DNA of 64,000 nt from NCBI GenBank assembly GCA_038234785.1, contig JBBQTC010000006.1, forward strand, positions 24,206 through 88,205, given 5' to 3'. The notes under the pieces are model-generated. The model was not told where the DNA came from. It worked only from the letters and a program-made list of their open reading frames with translations, and made no database searches. Positions 1 to 8,390 of the stretch are shown here, piece after piece. The position numbers were made by a program, and so were the translations under genes. The DNA is from UBA668 sp038234785. GTDB lineage: Bacteria > Actinomycetota > Acidimicrobiia > Acidimicrobiales > Ilumatobacteraceae. How positions within the stretch are numbered: position 1 is the stretch's first letter; every line of letters starts with the position of its first letter.

Positions 1-267
1 GTGGGTGAAGCGCGTCGAGTCGGGCGCCGACCCGAAGTACCACTCACCCCGGAAGAACATCCCATCGACGGGTCCGGCGATCGGATGGCCCGTCGCGGTC
101 ACCGTCGCCAGGACGAGCAACTGCATGTCGGGCAACATCTCGGCGAGCTCCTCGGCCCGCAGCCGGCGATCTTGGGTGATCACCCGACGCAGGTGCTCGC
201 CGGCGCGGGCGTAGCTGTCGTCGAGCAGCGTCTGCAGGCGGGCGAGGTCCTCTCCTGTTTCGTGCAT
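1..267 (-). CDS. Pyridoxamine 5'-phosphate oxidase-like split-barrel protein, N-terminal part
   Basis: From the ATG at 267, 89 codons stay open and run off the window edge, so the C-terminal part is missing. After an amphipathic N-terminal helix comes LLVLATVTATGHPIAGPVDG followed by FFRGEWYFGSA. This is the beta-strand and turn pattern that opens the FMN/F420-binding split barrel of the PPOX superfamily. Substrate and cofactor cannot be told from this part. The WXG100 gene ends 18 bp upstream on the same strand, so the two may share a transcript. Confidence 0.7.
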   Translation of the reverse strand, partial: MHETGEDLARLQTLLDDSYARAGEHLRRVITQDRRLRAEELAEMLPDMQLLVLATVTATGHPIAGPVDGMFFRGEWYFGSAPDSTRFTH

Positions 268-285
268 CCTGGCGTTCTAGCCGGT

Positions 286-555
286 TCAACGAGCGCCCAT
301 GACCCGCTGCAAGTCGTTGCTGCGGGCGATGCAGTCGCCGCCGGCCGCGTCGAACGCCTGATTGAGCTTGCCGAGTGCGTTGCGGAACGTCGTGTTCCAA
401 TCGTTCTCGAACTGATCTCGCGCCGGCCCCACCCAGGTGGTGCCACCGAGGGCACTGCTGACGGCGCTGATGACGCCTTCGATGCTGGTGATCTGCTGAC
501 GCAGCGAGCGGCCGAGCGAGGCAAGCTGCTCGGGATTTGCGCCGTACATGGTCAT
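286..555 (-). CDS. WXG100 family (ESAT-6-like) type VII secretion protein
   Basis: This 89-residue protein has the size of a WXG100 protein and carries W41-V-G43 at the turn between two predicted helices, the motif that defines the family. WXG100 proteins form helical-hairpin dimers and are exported by ESX/type VII systems. The start ATG at 555 is preceded by AGGAAGGA at suitable spacing, a stronger ribosome site than most genes here have; a second in-frame ATG lies two codons later. No EccB, EccD or mycosin gene is nearby. The only other ESX-like gene in the window is the EccC-type ATPase at 28660. Confidence 0.88.
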   Translation of the reverse strand: MTMYGANPEQLASLGRSLRQQITSIEGVISAVSSALGGTTWVGPARDQFENDWNTTFRNALGKLNQAFDAAGGDCIARSNDLQRVMGAR

Positions 556-678
556 GGGAGTGTCCTTCCTGAGCCCGCACCGTGCGCGCTCACCGATGCT
601 GGGCACACCGACACGACGCGATCGGCAACATCCGGTGCGCGGCGCCCCGCGAAATCGGCGTGGAAACAGGGGACGCCG

Positions 679-761
679 GTGCTTCTGGGGCGGGTCGTTC
701 CCGGGAAACCGAGAACGATCCTGCCCAGAAGCCGACGTGGGAAGGATCCTGACCAGAAGCC
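679..761 (+). repeat. Dispersed ~82-bp intergenic element, copy 1
   Basis: This 83-bp stretch between the Nudix and WXG100 genes aligns end to end with 55654-55735 (same orientation) and with the reverse complement of 23445-23525. It has three ~27-bp units built on CAGGATC-TTCCC and its complement: one forward, then two reversed. The last two units contain GATCCTGCCCAGAAGCC and GATCCTGACCAGAAGCC. The inverted units could fold as a hairpin. There is no coding potential. The rest of the 556-779 gap shows nothing else recognisable. Confidence 0.75.
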
Positions 762-779
762 GAGGGAGGCGGTGCGGAC

Positions 780-1283
780 TCAGGGGAGATCGAGCAATGG
801 CAGCAGCAGGGTGACGTTGTCGGGGACGAACCGCTCGGTCGCCATCAGCCGGCCAAGCGCCGAGGCGTCCACCCATCGGACCTCGGTGATCTCGCCGTCG
901 GTAAACGAGAACGGTCCGTCGTGGCGGCAGACGAACCCACATCCGACGAGCGCCACCTGGTCGTCCTCGAACGCTCCGCGGCCGAGCGGTTCGAGCTCCC
1001 CGTCGACCCCGAGCTCTTCGGACAACTCACGATGCGCAGCGTCCTCGTAGGACTCACCCGCGGCGACCACGCCCCCGGCGGCCAGATCCCACAAGCCGGG
1101 CCACACGTCCTTGGTGTCCGCACGGCGATGTACCAGCAGCCGGCCGTCGCTGCCGAGCACCGCGATCGCGACCGCCCGATGACGAAGACGATCACGGCGC
1201 ATCTCGCGACGCGTCACTGTTGCGATGACCACGTCGAGCTCGTCGACCACGTCGACCAACTCGTCGCCAGGTGAACCGTCCAT
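780..1283 (-). CDS. Nudix hydrolase
   Basis: This 167-residue protein has a complete Nudix box, GX5EX7REUXEEXGU, starting at G71 with E77 and R85-E-L-S-E89-E90-L-G92. The family hydrolyses nucleoside diphosphate derivatives using Mg2+ bound by the box glutamates. The upstream VHRRADTKDVWPGLWDLAAGG resembles isopentenyl-diphosphate isomerase/YfcD-like Nudix proteins, but no substrate can be assigned. Its start ATG (1283) faces the M20 gene start at 1307 with only 23 bp between them. Confidence 0.9.
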   Translation of the reverse strand: MDGSPGDELVDVVDELDVVIATVTRREMRRDRLRHRAVAIAVLGSDGRLLVHRRADTKDVWPGLWDLAAGGVVAAGESYEDAAHRELSEELGVDGELEPLGRGAFEDDQVALVGCGFVCRHDGPFSFTDGEITEVRWVDASALGRLMATERFVPDNVTLLLPLLDLP

Positions 1284-1306
1284 GCCGACGTGCCTAGCAT
1301 GCCCAC

Positions 1307-2530
1307 ATGGAACTCGACACCCTCCGCGACGAAGCCCGTGACCTCCTTCCCGAGACCGTGGCGTTGCGCCGCACCCTCCACCAGTGGCCCGAACTGGGCA
1401 ACGACCTGCCGGTGACGAAGGAGAACGTGTTGGCCGCGCTGGAGGGGCTGCCGCTGAACATCACGCTCCACGAGACGACCAGCGGCATCGCCGCACTGCT
1501 CGACGGCGGCGCTCCCGGCCCGACCGTGCTGCTCCGCGGCGACATGGATGCGCTGCCGATGCACGAGGACACCGGTCTCGAGTTCGAGTCGAAGCAGTCG
1601 AACACCATGCACGCGTGCGGCCACGACACGCACACCGCCATGCTCGTCGGTGCCGCCAAGCTCCTGTCCGCTCGCCGCGACCAACTCCCCGGTCGCGTGC
1701 TGTTCATGTTCCAACCCGGCGAGGAGGGTCACGCCGGAGCGAAGTTCATGCTCGAAGAGGGCCTGCTCGACGTGCCACCGATGGCCGACGGCACGCTCTC
1801 TCCGATCACCGGTGCCTACGCACTCCACGTCACGACGAACCTGCCCAGCGGCTGGATCGCTGCGAAAGGCGGAGCGATGATGGCGAGCGCTGACACGATG
1901 CACATCACCGTCACCGGCCGCGGCGGTCACGCCAGCGCACCGCACTACGCACTCGATCCGATCCCGATCGCCTGCGAGATCGTGCAGGCCCTGCAGATGA
2001 TGATCACCCGCACGGTGGACGTGTTCGATCCCTCGGTGGTGACCGTCGGTCGGATCAGCGCAGGCACGACGAACAACGTGATCCCCGAGTTCGCCGAGAT
2101 CGAGGGCACGATCCGGGCGGTCAGCGAGCGCACGCGGAGCAAGGTCTGCGACGGCATCCGCCGTGTCGCCGAAGGTGTCGCCGCGGCACACGACGCGCAG
2201 GTGTCGGTCGAGTTCCGTGACGGCTACCCGGTCACCGTCAACAACCCGGGCGCGGCCGACTTCGGCCTCGATGTGGCGCGCGAACTCCTGGGCGACGCGT
2301 CGGTGGTGCGGATGCCCAACCCGGTGATGGGCGCAGAGGACTTCAGCTACGTGCTCAACGAAGTGCCGGGTTCGATGCTCTTCCTCGGTGGCACGCCACA
2401 CGACCGCGACCTGTCGAAGGCCGCGCCGAATCACTCGAACCGCGTGTACTTCGACGAGAACGCGATGGTCGACGGCATGGCCGTGTACACCGCCCTCGCC
2501 ATGCGTCACCTCGGTGGCCTGCCCACCTGA
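1307..2530 (+). CDS. M20 family amidohydrolase (hippurate/N-acyl-amino-acid hydrolase type)
   Basis: This 407-residue protein is the usual length for M20D amidohydrolases, which remove acyl groups from N-acylated amino acids. Metal-site motifs are present: ACGHDTHTA with C104, H106 and H109, then PGEEGHAGAK with E139, E140 and H142, and GAEDFSYV near the C-terminus. A TAGCAT box ends 6 nt before the ATG, so the mRNA is probably leaderless. The last 25 bp overlap the 3' end of the convergent mannosidase gene. Confidence 0.92.
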   Translation: MELDTLRDEARDLLPETVALRRTLHQWPELGNDLPVTKENVLAALEGLPLNITLHETTSGIAALLDGGAPGPTVLLRGDMDALPMHEDTGLEFESKQSNTMHACGHDTHTAMLVGAAKLLSARRDQLPGRVLFMFQPGEEGHAGAKFMLEEGLLDVPPMADGTLSPITGAYALHVTTNLPSGWIAAKGGAMMASADTMHITVTGRGGHASAPHYALDPIPIACEIVQALQMMITRTVDVFDPSVVTVGRISAGTTNNVIPEFAEIEGTIRAVSERTRSKVCDGIRRVAEGVAAAHDAQVSVEFRDGYPVTVNNPGAADFGLDVARELLGDASVVRMPNPVMGAEDFSYVLNEVPGSMLFLGGTPHDRDLSKAAPNHSNRVYFDENAMVDGMAVYTALAMRHLGGLPT

Positions 2531-5500
2531 CCGAAGTCGCCGGCCGCGCACCGGAGGCGGACCGTCACCAGCTGGAACGGCTGCATGGTGAGGGCGACGA
2601 TGCCGTCGGCCGTGTCGAGCGGTGTGTGCTGCTCCTCCAACAGGTTGCACAGCGCCGCGTCGGTGATCCGGCCGCGGGTGCCGACGGTGATCGGCGCCCG
2701 ATCGCCGCACATCTCGGCGAGCCGCACGATCAGGTCACCCGACCCATCGTCGGCCCGCTTCACGGCGCTGATCTCGACGCCCTGACCTCGCAGCGTCACC
2801 ACCGGGCGCGGGTCGTCCACCGCCGAACCGGGTTCGACCAAGCGCAGCGGGTTGTTGAGACGCTCCGCCTCACGCACCACCTGCGACAACCCGGCGTCGT
2901 GGGGCAGCACGCTGACCGTCACCCGGTGATGACCATGGTCCTGGATGGGGTCGGGATACTTCGCGGCTCGTAGCAGCGACACGCTCACGCCACCGTCCTG
3001 CAGACCATGGCCGTAGCGGCCGTCGTTGAGCACGGCCACGCCGAAGTTCGGCTCGCTGACGTCGACGTAGCGGTGCGCACACACCTCGAACTTGGCGGCG
3101 TCCCAGGAGTTGCTCGCGTGCGTGGGGCGCATCACGTGACCGAACTGGATGTCGCAGGCAGCCTCGCGGGCGTGGACCGCGAGGGGCACGTGCAGCGAGA
3201 GCAGTTGCTCGTCCTCGCGCCAATCGATGTCGAAGCTCATGTCGACCCGGGCACTGCCCGCCCGCACCGTCGTGTGCTGGATGATCGACGAGCGGCCGAA
3301 GCGACGAACGACCTCGAGCGTCGCGACAAGCGGTCCGGCGTCGACGACGCGGACGGACTCGACCCCGCCGATCGGCTCACCGAGACCCCGCGTCCACGCC
3401 TCGACGTCCCACGCGTCGTACTCGACGGGATGATCCGGCGCGAGTTCGAGTCGGACGGCCTCGCCGACGGGCAGCACCTCTCGTCCGGCCGCCACGGCGA
3501 TGATCGACGTGATCGAGCCATCGAGATCCCAGGTGAGCGCGACGAGCTCGTTGGCGAAGGAGTGCTCGGTGACCGTGACCCGGTCGTCCACCGGTGTCGC
3601 ATCGAGCGGTGACAGACCGCAGGCGACCGCTTTGATGTACCCGGCGTGCCGGCCGTCGTGGAGCACCTGCGCATGTTCCGGGTGGACCGTGGCGCGATCG
3701 AGGACCGCCACCTCGGTCCGCTCGTAGGTCGCGGCGTTGGCCACGAACGGTCGGGGCGACGCGACACGGGTGAGTGCGGCGGCGATCGATGCCTCCAGTC
3801 GTTCGATGACCTGCGCGTGCGCGGCCTCGGTGTCCTCGTAGACCCAGGTGATGCTGGAGCCCGGGATGATGTCGTGGAACTGCTGCAACAGCACCTCTTT
3901 CCACAATGCGTCGAGCTCGGCGGCGACCTCGGCGGGCACGTCGCCGCCCGAGGCCCACCAGAGCTCGGCCTCTCGGAGCAGCACTTCGCACCGGCGGTTG
4001 CCGACCTTGGTCTTCGCTTGGCTGGTGAGCGTGCCGCGGTGCATCTCGAAGTACAGCTCGCCGTTCCACACGGGCACGGGTGCGCCGTCGTCGATCTCCG
4101 CCTCGACGTGATCGAAGAACTCGTCGGTGGTGCCGAGCAGCAACCGCGGGGCGCCGTCGAGATCGGCGAGTCGCCGCGACCGCTCGATCATTTCGCGCGT
4201 CGGTCCACCGCCGCCGTTACCGTGCCCGAAGGGCAGCAGCGACCAGTCGCTCCAGCCGTGCTCCTTGAAGTTCTGCTCGGAGAACACCATCTCCTCGCTC
4301 GATACGACCGCGTTGTAGGTGTCCACGGGCGGGAAGTGGGTCAGCACCTGCGAGCCGTCGAGGCCCTCCCAGAGAAACGTGCTGTGCGGGAACCGGTTCT
4401 GCTTGTTCCAGCTCAGCTTCTGGGTGATGAAGCGGTCGCAGCCGCCGGCGCGGAAGATCTGCGGCAGCGAGGCGGGATAGCCGAAGACGTCCGGGATCCA
4501 GACCTCCTTGCACCGTGCACCGAACCGGCTCTCGAAGTAGCGCTGCCCGTGCACGAGCTGACGCACGATGCTCTCGCCGCTCGGCAGGTTCATGTCGGCC
4601 TCGACCCACATGCCACCGACGGGTTGCCACTGGCCGCCGGCCACTCGTTCGCGAATCCGTTCGAAGAGTGACGGGTACTTCGTCTCCATCCAGTCGTACT
4701 GCGCCGCCTGCGAGCAGACGAACCGGTACTCGGGGTACGCGTCCATCATCCGTGTTGCGGAGGCGAAGGTGCGGGCGCACTTGCGGACCGTCTCTCGCAG
4801 CGGCCAGAGCCAGGCGGTGTCGATGTGTGCATGTCCGACACCGATCACCGAGTGCGCGCCGTCACGCGCGTGCAGGGCGAGCGCGGGTGCAAGGGCGGCG
4901 CGAGCAGCGGACGCGGTGTGGCCGATCGCCGTGAGGTCGAGGAGGTTGAACGCTGCCTCGATCTCGCGCAGCAGCCGTTGACGACGCTTGTCCGTGGCGG
5001 GAAGGGCGCTCATCAGACCGAGCAGCACCTCCACGTCGAGGAGCAGGTGGAAGACCGCGTCATCCCGCACCGCGAGCGACGCCTGACGGAGCTTGTAGAT
5101 CGGTTGATCGCCGGCCGTGCTCCGCGAGCCGAGGTGACCGTAGCGACGTCCGGTCATCGGGAACGCGGGGTTCGAGGCGGCTTCCACGATGATGTCGAGC
5201 GGGCCCGCCGGCGCGGTGGGGAGGGAGAGCGCGGTGCGACGAGGATGAATGCCTTGCACGGGCGAGCCGTCTGCCGCCCAGACCAATCCCTCGGCCTGGA
5301 AGCCAGCCGAGTCCGGGTGGAACCCGAGGTCGATGACGGCCTCGAGCCGATCGCCGACCCACGTGGCCGGGACATCGGCCGTGAAGCGGAGCCAGGTGGT
5401 GCCCCACGGTCGGCTCCAGGGTGATCCGATCGCGAACGGGCGCGCGTCCGTCGCCAGTGCGGCCATGGCCTCGTCGAATCCGACGGGCTCACCGGGCACG

Positions 5501-5610
5501 TCCCAGGCCTCCACCTGCATCGGGACGCTTGCGGTGTACATCGCCGGCATCACCCGCTCGGAGAGCTCCCTGCGGATCCGCCGTTCCACCAACACCGCGT
5601 CGTCGTGCAT
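2506..5610 (-). CDS. Glycoside hydrolase family 38 alpha-mannosidase
   Basis: This 1034-residue cytosolic-type alpha-mannosidase has an N-terminal beta domain, then the GH38 catalytic barrel with H260-A-H262-I-D264-T-A-W and WIPDVFGY, whose D374 is the expected nucleophile. HNGLDGSQVLTHFPP-like substrate loops and a long C-terminal beta-sandwich follow. It should release alpha-mannose from oligosaccharides. The ATG at 5610 was chosen because TACTCT lies 7 nt upstream and the frame above it is antisense to the next gene. It stands alone on its strand, and no sugar transporter is adjacent. Confidence 0.92.
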   Translation of the reverse strand: MHDDAVLVERRIRRELSERVMPAMYTASVPMQVEAWDVPGEPVGFDEAMAALATDARPFAIGSPWSRPWGTTWLRFTADVPATWVGDRLEAVIDLGFHPDSAGFQAEGLVWAADGSPVQGIHPRRTALSLPTAPAGPLDIIVEAASNPAFPMTGRRYGHLGSRSTAGDQPIYKLRQASLAVRDDAVFHLLLDVEVLLGLMSALPATDKRRQRLLREIEAAFNLLDLTAIGHTASAARAALAPALALHARDGAHSVIGVGHAHIDTAWLWPLRETVRKCARTFASATRMMDAYPEYRFVCSQAAQYDWMETKYPSLFERIRERVAGGQWQPVGGMWVEADMNLPSGESIVRQLVHGQRYFESRFGARCKEVWIPDVFGYPASLPQIFRAGGCDRFITQKLSWNKQNRFPHSTFLWEGLDGSQVLTHFPPVDTYNAVVSSEEMVFSEQNFKEHGWSDWSLLPFGHGNGGGGPTREMIERSRRLADLDGAPRLLLGTTDEFFDHVEAEIDDGAPVPVWNGELYFEMHRGTLTSQAKTKVGNRRCEVLLREAELWWASGGDVPAEVAAELDALWKEVLLQQFHDIIPGSSITWVYEDTEAAHAQVIERLEASIAAALTRVASPRPFVANAATYERTEVAVLDRATVHPEHAQVLHDGRHAGYIKAVACGLSPLDATPVDDRVTVTEHSFANELVALTWDLDGSITSIIAVAAGREVLPVGEAVRLELAPDHPVEYDAWDVEAWTRGLGEPIGGVESVRVVDAGPLVATLEVVRRFGRSSIIQHTTVRAGSARVDMSFDIDWREDEQLLSLHVPLAVHAREAACDIQFGHVMRPTHASNSWDAAKFEVCAHRYVDVSEPNFGVAVLNDGRYGHGLQDGGVSVSLLRAAKYPDPIQDHGHHRVTVSVLPHDAGLSQVVREAERLNNPLRLVEPGSAVDDPRPVVTLRGQGVEISAVKRADDGSGDLIVRLAEMCGDRAPITVGTRGRITDAALCNLLEEQHTPLDTADGIVALTMQPFQLVTVRLRCAAGDFGQVGRPPR

Positions 5611-5617
5611 GGTGCAG

Positions 5618-5627
5618 AGAGTACGGT
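5618..5627. promoter_or_regulatory. Overlapping divergent -10 boxes
   Basis: Only 23 bp separate the mannosidase start (5610, minus) from the YjbR-like start (5634, plus). The minus-strand box TACTCT (5623-5618) and the plus-strand box TACGGT (5622-5627) share the central TA, and each ends 6-7 nt from its start codon. Both genes therefore look leaderless and compete for the same melted region. Confidence 0.5.
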
Positions 5628-5633
5628 GCGCGT

Positions 5634-6026
5634 ATGGGCCCGTCCGAACGACCGAGTGATCCGGCCGCGTGGGATCGCTTGCGCGAGATCTGCGACTCGC
5701 TGCCCGAGACCAGTGTGAAGACCAGCCATGGCGAGCTGGCCTGGAGCGTCGGCACCGGCACCAAGGGTCGGCAGTTCGCCACCACGTGGGACCATCATCA
5801 CGACGACCGCAACGCCGTGGTGTTCGCGGCGCCGCCCGGCGCGCAGGAACAGCTGATCGCCGCCGATCCGACTCGCTACTTCCGGCCGCCGTACGTCGGA
5901 GGACGAGGATGGGTCGGCGCCTACCTCGACCTGCTCCCCGTGGACTGGGACGTGATCGAGTTGCATCTCGCCGACGCACACGCCGTCATGGCTCCGGGCG
6001 GCCCGGCTCGTCCACCTCGGGGCTAA
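5634..6026 (+). CDS. MmcQ/YjbR family protein
   Basis: This 130-residue protein matches the MmcQ/YjbR (DUF419) fold. It has an N-terminal LREICDSLPE segment, a central KGRQFATTW strand, YFRPPYVGGRGWVGAYLD, and a C-terminal VIELHLADAHAVMAP helix. Family members have a double-wing fold and are presumed to bind DNA or small ligands, with no settled function. It ends 11 bp before the CoA-transferase start. The ATG follows TACGGT by 6 nt. Confidence 0.85.
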   Translation: MGPSERPSDPAAWDRLREICDSLPETSVKTSHGELAWSVGTGTKGRQFATTWDHHHDDRNAVVFAAPPGAQEQLIAADPTRYFRPPYVGGRGWVGAYLDLLPVDWDVIELHLADAHAVMAPGGPARPPRG

Positions 6027-6037
6027 CGTCGACCGCG

Positions 6038-7273
6038 ATGGAGCAGCAGCCCGACACACGTCCACTGAGCGGTGTCCGAGTGCTGGATCTCACCCGCGTC
6101 CTCGCCGGTCCGCACGCCGCACGCATGCTGTGCGACCTCGGTGCCGAGGTGATCAAGGTCGAGCCCCCGGAGGGCGACATCACCCGCACCACCTGGCCGC
6201 GTGTCAACAGCATCGCCAGCTACTTCGCCCAGCAGAACACCGGAAAGCGATGCGTCAGCATCGACATGGATCACGAGGTCGGGCGCGAGCTCGTCCGACG
6301 CCTTGCCGACCAGTGCGACGTCGTGCTGGAGAACTTCCGCCCGGGCGTCATGGACCGGCTGGGCCTCGGCGCCGATGTGCTGCGCGAACGCAATCCGCGG
6401 ATCATCTTCGCCTCCGCCAGCGGCTACGGGCAGACTGGGCCGTGGGTCCACCGACGGGCCTACGCCCCGGTCGTCGGAGCCGAGAGCGGGTTCACGATGG
6501 CGCAGGGTGACGCCCGTGGTGGGCTCTACGCGAACGACGCGCACAGCCATGCCGACGTCTACACCGCGCTGGAGCTCGGCGCGGCAGTGCTGGCTGCGCT
6601 CTACCAACGCGAGCGCACCGGTCGCGGTGACCGCATCGACGTCTCGATGGCCCAGACGATGCTCTACGTCAACGAGCACGCGCACGATCACCTGTGGGAC
6701 GACGATGTTCCCGACGGGGTCATCCGTAGCTTCCGACCGATGGACTATCCAGTGCTCACGGCCGCCAACGGCGACTCGGTCATCATCAGCGGCCACCCCG
6801 CCGAGAACAAGACGTTCGACTTCTACATGATGTCGATCGATCGAGCGGACCTCATCGATGATCCACGGTTCGCCGACACGGCCGGACGGCTGGAGCACCT
6901 GCCGAGCATCTTCGCCGCGATCGACGAGTGGGCGTCGGGGATGCCCGATGCCGATGCGATCGAGGAGGCGATGGCACGGAATCGTCTCGCCGTCGGAAAG
7001 CTCCGCTCCGTGCACGACGTGTGCGACACCGATTGGGCGCGCGAGCGCGAGGTCGTCGTCGAGGTACCCGATCGCGGCGACGGCACCATTCGCATCCCCA
7101 ACGCACCGTGGCGCTTCGACGGCTCCGAGATCCGCACCGGCGGCGAACCCCGCTACCGAGGCGAGGACAACCGTTCGGTGTTGACCGAACTCCTCGGGCT
7201 CTCCGACGCCGACGTCGACGGGTACGAGGCACAGGGCGTGCTCACCAGTCGACTGCCAAAATCGCGGGGCTGA
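6038..7273 (+). CDS. CaiB/BaiF class III CoA-transferase
   Basis: This 411-residue protein is the standard length for class III CoA-transferases, which move CoA between acyl groups. It begins GVRVLDLTRVLAGPHAARML-like and continues DLGAEVIKVEPPEGD, NTGKRCVSID and LENFRPGVMDRLGLG, all family hallmarks. D173 in HSHADVYTALELG is at the position of the catalytic aspartate. The pair of substrates cannot be inferred from context. TAACGT lies 8 nt before the ATG. Confidence 0.9.
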   Translation: MEQQPDTRPLSGVRVLDLTRVLAGPHAARMLCDLGAEVIKVEPPEGDITRTTWPRVNSIASYFAQQNTGKRCVSIDMDHEVGRELVRRLADQCDVVLENFRPGVMDRLGLGADVLRERNPRIIFASASGYGQTGPWVHRRAYAPVVGAESGFTMAQGDARGGLYANDAHSHADVYTALELGAAVLAALYQRERTGRGDRIDVSMAQTMLYVNEHAHDHLWDDDVPDGVIRSFRPMDYPVLTAANGDSVIISGHPAENKTFDFYMMSIDRADLIDDPRFADTAGRLEHLPSIFAAIDEWASGMPDADAIEEAMARNRLAVGKLRSVHDVCDTDWAREREVVVEVPDRGDGTIRIPNAPWRFDGSEIRTGGEPRYRGEDNRSVLTELLGLSDADVDGYEAQGVLTSRLPKSRG

Positions 7274-7277
7274 CGGC

Positions 7278-8177
7278 GTGGTCCTGCGCTGTCCGGTCGT
7301 CCCGATGAAGGCCGCGATGGGAGCACTGCCTCCCGAGTCGCAGGATCACGAGTGGGCGTACGAGATCAAGTGGGACGGGTACCGCACCCTGGCCTTCATC
7401 GATGCCGGCTCGGTGCGACTGCAGAGCAGCAACTCGCTCGACGTCACCGCCAAGTATCCGGAACTGGGCGACCTCCCCGGCGCCGTCAACGCAGGTGGGG
7501 CGATCCTCGATGGCGAACTGGTCGTGCTCGACGACACGGGTCGTCCCAGCTTCGAAGGGATCCAGCGCCACGAGACGCAGGCGGCGTTCTACGTCTTCGA
7601 CGTGCTCCAGATCGACGGCACCGACACGATCGGCCTGCCGTACGAGGCGCGGCGCGCGCTGGTGTCGCAACTGGTGGAGGCGGGACCGAACTGGATGGTG
7701 CCCGCCCACCAGATCGGCGACGGCGCGGACCTGCTGGCCGTCACGGCCGCGCAAGGGCTGGAGGGAGTGATGGCCAAGCGGCTCGGGTCGCCGTACCAGC
7801 CGGGCAAACGGACGCCCAACTGGCGCAAGGTGAAGAACCGGCTGCAGGTGGAGGTGACCATCGGCGGGTTCAACACCGGGTCCGGCAACCGTTCATCCAC
7901 GTTCGGCGCACTGCTGGTCGGACGGCCCCATCCCGACGGATCGCTCGCCTTCGCGGGCGGCGTGGGGACCGGGTTCACGCAGAAGACGTTGGAGGAACTC
8001 ACCACGGTCCTGCGCGAACGGGTCCAGCGCGAGTGCCCGTTCCAGGTCGTGCCACCCCGCAGCGCGACCGGCCCGGCCACCTGGGTCCGCCCCGATCTCC
8101 GCGCCCTCGTCGAGATCGCCGAGTTCACCAACGACGGACTCGTCCGCCACGCCAGCTTCCTCCGCCTCCTCCCCTGA
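7278..8177 (+). CDS. ATP-dependent DNA ligase, minimal (LigC/LigD-ligase type)
   Basis: This 299-residue protein contains the nucleotidyltransferase motif K31-W-D-G-Y-R with the lysine that takes up AMP, then ILDGELVVLD (motif III), EGVMAKR (motif IV) and NWRKVKNR (motif V). A short OB domain follows (TIGGFNTGSGNRSSTFGALL). It has no polymerase, nuclease or DNA-binding domain, so it resembles stand-alone LigC or the ligase part of LigD, used in end joining or base repair. The GTG start lies 4 bp after the CoA-transferase stop. No Ku gene is in the window. Confidence 0.9.
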   Translation: MVLRCPVVPMKAAMGALPPESQDHEWAYEIKWDGYRTLAFIDAGSVRLQSSNSLDVTAKYPELGDLPGAVNAGGAILDGELVVLDDTGRPSFEGIQRHETQAAFYVFDVLQIDGTDTIGLPYEARRALVSQLVEAGPNWMVPAHQIGDGADLLAVTAAQGLEGVMAKRLGSPYQPGKRTPNWRKVKNRLQVEVTIGGFNTGSGNRSSTFGALLVGRPHPDGSLAFAGGVGTGFTQKTLEELTTVLRERVQRECPFQVVPPRSATGPATWVRPDLRALVEIAEFTNDGLVRHASFLRLLP

Positions 8178-8184
8178 CCAGGGT

Positions 8185-8370
8185 GGTCCGAGTGGGTCGC
8201 TGCCGGTCCGAGTGGGTCGCTGCCGGTCCGAGTGGGTCGCACCCGGTCCGAGTGGGTAGGCGCCATGCGAGTGGGTACTCGCATCCCGGGGTGGGAGTAC
8301 CCACTCGCATGAGACCCGGGCACTCGGACCGGGGACGTGGCACTCGGACCGACGCCCAGCCACTCGCACC
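8185..8370. repeat. 20-bp-phased palindromic array
   Basis: Four direct 20-bp units of the type GGTCCGAGTGGGTCGCTGCC begin at 8185, 8205, 8225 and 8245. They run into a perfect 16-bp inverted repeat, ATGCGAGTGGGTACTC (8265-8280) and its complement (8295-8310), with a 14-nt loop. On the far side CACTCGGACC recurs at 8321 and 8341 and CACTCGCACC at 8361. These are the mirror positions of the left units about the same centre (8287.5). The array fills most of the gap between the ligase stop and the kynureninase start. Confidence 0.85.
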
Positions 8371-8390
8371 CGGGGTGGCAGGCTGGGTGG

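Noticed and set aside
1..1050. Long open frame on the plus strand
   Set aside because: It is antisense to the split-barrel, WXG100 and Nudix genes, which have clear family motifs. Its translation is low-complexity and matches nothing.
8185..8370. CRISPR-like periodicity
   Set aside because: The 20-bp units are contiguous with no variable spacers, and the right half is a mirror image. No cas genes are present.
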